In this document: positions 5,136 through 5,679 of the stretch, piece after piece
Layout: every line of letters begins with the position of its first letter
Numbering within the stretch: position 1 is the first letter of the stretch
Source of the DNA: GCA-2726245 sp035513655
GTDB taxonomy: Bacteria; Planctomycetota; Planctomycetia; Pirellulales; Pirellulaceae
Length of the DNA: 5,679 nucleotides
Reading direction: 5' to 3'
NCBI GenBank assembly: GCA_035513655.1
Contig: DATKBV010000510.1
Location: 1-5,679 of the forward strand
The notes under the pieces: generated by a model
What the model was told of the DNA's origin: nothing
Database searches by the model: none
Seen by the model: the letters and a program-made list of their open reading frames with translations, nothing else
Program-made: the position numbers and the translations under genes

Positions 5136-5465
5136 CCGAACTGTTTCCGGTGCATAGCCGGGGGCCGTCACGACGGCATGCACATGATTGGAACGGGCAT
5201 TCACGGTGTGCAACCTCCGACCGCGAATGTCGCAGTGCCTGGCGACAGTGGATTCGACAATGGAACGATCAGTCTTGGTTAGCCGGAATTCCGGTTCCTT
5301 CATTTTGCACGCAGCAGATTCGTGGGCCGACGGGTCCGGCATCTGAAGCCCGCAATCGTCCTTTCTGTGCCAACCACGTTCGTCTCCGGGAAGCCACGTC
5401 CCATAAGTGGTCCAGGTAATCAGGTATCCGAGTGGTTCGCCGGTGTTGAATACCGAAGCCGACAT
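5136..5465 (-). pseudogene. C-terminally truncated Y1 transposase (second family), catalytic tyrosine lost
   Basis: From the ATG at 5465-5463 (GGAGG 5 bases upstream) about 110 codons resemble a planctomycete Y1 transposase family: YLITWTTYGTWLPGDERGW at 14-32, LQMPDPSAHE at 40-49, and the HUH motif NHVHAVVTAPGYAPETVR at 93-110 with H94 and H96. After R110 the frame continues for 22 codons into the inverted-repeat element and stops at 5069-5067; that tail does not fit the family. Roughly 40-60 C-terminal residues, including the expected catalytic tyrosine, are missing, so the protein should be inactive. A start 16 codons further up is open but covers the non-coding leader. It differs clearly from the RAYT at 697-1233. 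Confidence 0.75.
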
Positions 5466-5611
5466 TGCGACCTCCCCCACGCCGTCCGCCATACCAGCCC
5501 GCAGCGCAAGCAAGTGAACCAGGCCGACTGAACGCTAAACGTACCTTCATTTGGAAGAAGCCGCGGCAGCATCCGACAAGGGCGTTCACTCGCTGGCGCG
5601 TCGGGCTGGTG
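5424..5611 (-). mobile_element. Copy 2 of the second family's 5' end: transposase start plus leader
   Basis: This is the part shared with 3759-3937. It contains the first 14 transposase codons, the ribosome-binding site and about 145 bases of leader. The leader differs from copy 1 by a larger centre (a short TTCATTTGGAAGAAG-containing stretch absent from copy 1). The match ends at the outer edge of the palindrome, which therefore probably marks the 5' end of the mobile unit. Presence of the leader in both copies, even where the gene is almost gone, suggests it moves with the gene. Confidence 0.75.
5493..5610. repeat. Imperfect palindrome of copy 2, 27-base arms
   Basis: Arms are 5493-5519 and 5584-5610, with 23 of 27 positions complementary. 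ACCAGCCCG (5493-5501) and CGGGCTGGT (5602-5610) pair perfectly at the outside and AGTGAAC / GTTCACT at the inside. It lies just upstream of the transposase start and ends where similarity to copy 1 ends. Confidence 0.75.
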
Positions 5612-5679
5612 TTGTACTCCGGAATGGCGCACCGAGGTACTTCCGCACCCTCGCCAGCTTGTCGCTGGTCCAGTCACCT
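5586..5679 (-). CDS. Possible C-terminal tail of an unidentified gene entering from the right edge
   Basis: One minus-strand frame is open from the right edge to a TGA at 5588-5586 and reads GDWTSDKLARVRKYLGAPF before entering the repeat at 5610, where it ends within seven codons. The first 19 residues look protein-like (alternating charged and hydrophobic residues, no low complexity), but no family was recognised. If real, the mobile leader has replaced or cut the natural end. The stretch is too short to be sure. Confidence 0.25.
   Translation of the reverse strand, partial: GDWTSDKLARVRKYLGAPFRSTTPARRASE

Noticed and set aside
5466..5513. Longer start for the second-family transposase remnant
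   Set aside because: The 16 extra codons lie in the palindromic leader; GGAGG directly before 5465 favours the internal ATG.

Overview
The window looks like a piece of a planctomycete chromosome (Pirellula/Rhodopirellula-like). The grounds are an exported formylglycine sulfatase, an exported fumarylacetoacetate-hydrolase-fold protein, a methyltransferase with a 'regulatory' domain of the type common in that phylum, and two families of small single-tyrosine (Y1, REP-associated) transposases with palindromic repeats. This assignment rests on gene content and remembered family resemblance; no marker gene is present. No rRNA, tRNA or CRISPR array was seen.

Layout. (1) 1-449, minus strand: N-terminal 149 codons of a sulfatase that continues past the left edge. 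(2) 584-1301: an intact REP-associated tyrosine transposase (RAYT) gene on the plus strand, bracketed by two near-identical hairpin pairs in opposite orientation, which together look like a complete REP/RAYT unit. (3) 3493-1413, minus strand: a 96-aa two-helix membrane protein followed 80 bases later by a 569-aa SAM-dependent methyltransferase, plausibly one transcript. A small duplication before the methyltransferase repeats its ribosome-binding site and start codon and creates an overlapping 11-codon upstream ORF. (4) 3494-3961: no intact gene, but a 179-base remnant of a second mobile family (14 codons of transposase plus a palindromic leader). (5) 4813-3962, minus strand: a FAH-family protein with an N-terminal signal peptide. 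(6) 4814-5679: no intact gene. It holds a short tandem array with a hairpin, a 111-base element with perfect 14-base inverted ends, a transposase cut off after its HUH motif, and the second, fuller copy of the palindromic leader. The last bases may carry the tail of another minus-strand gene.

The host genes (sulfatase, membrane protein plus methyltransferase, FAH protein) do not form an evident pathway. The strongest theme is mobile: two unrelated Y1 transposase families have left elements in the gaps between genes. The two copies of the second family's palindrome differ by a change that keeps a base pair intact, which suggests that the folded structure matters. I found no evidence for a wholly new system. 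The items most worth checking are the palindromic leaders, the 111-base inverted-repeat element and the duplicated start of the methyltransferase.
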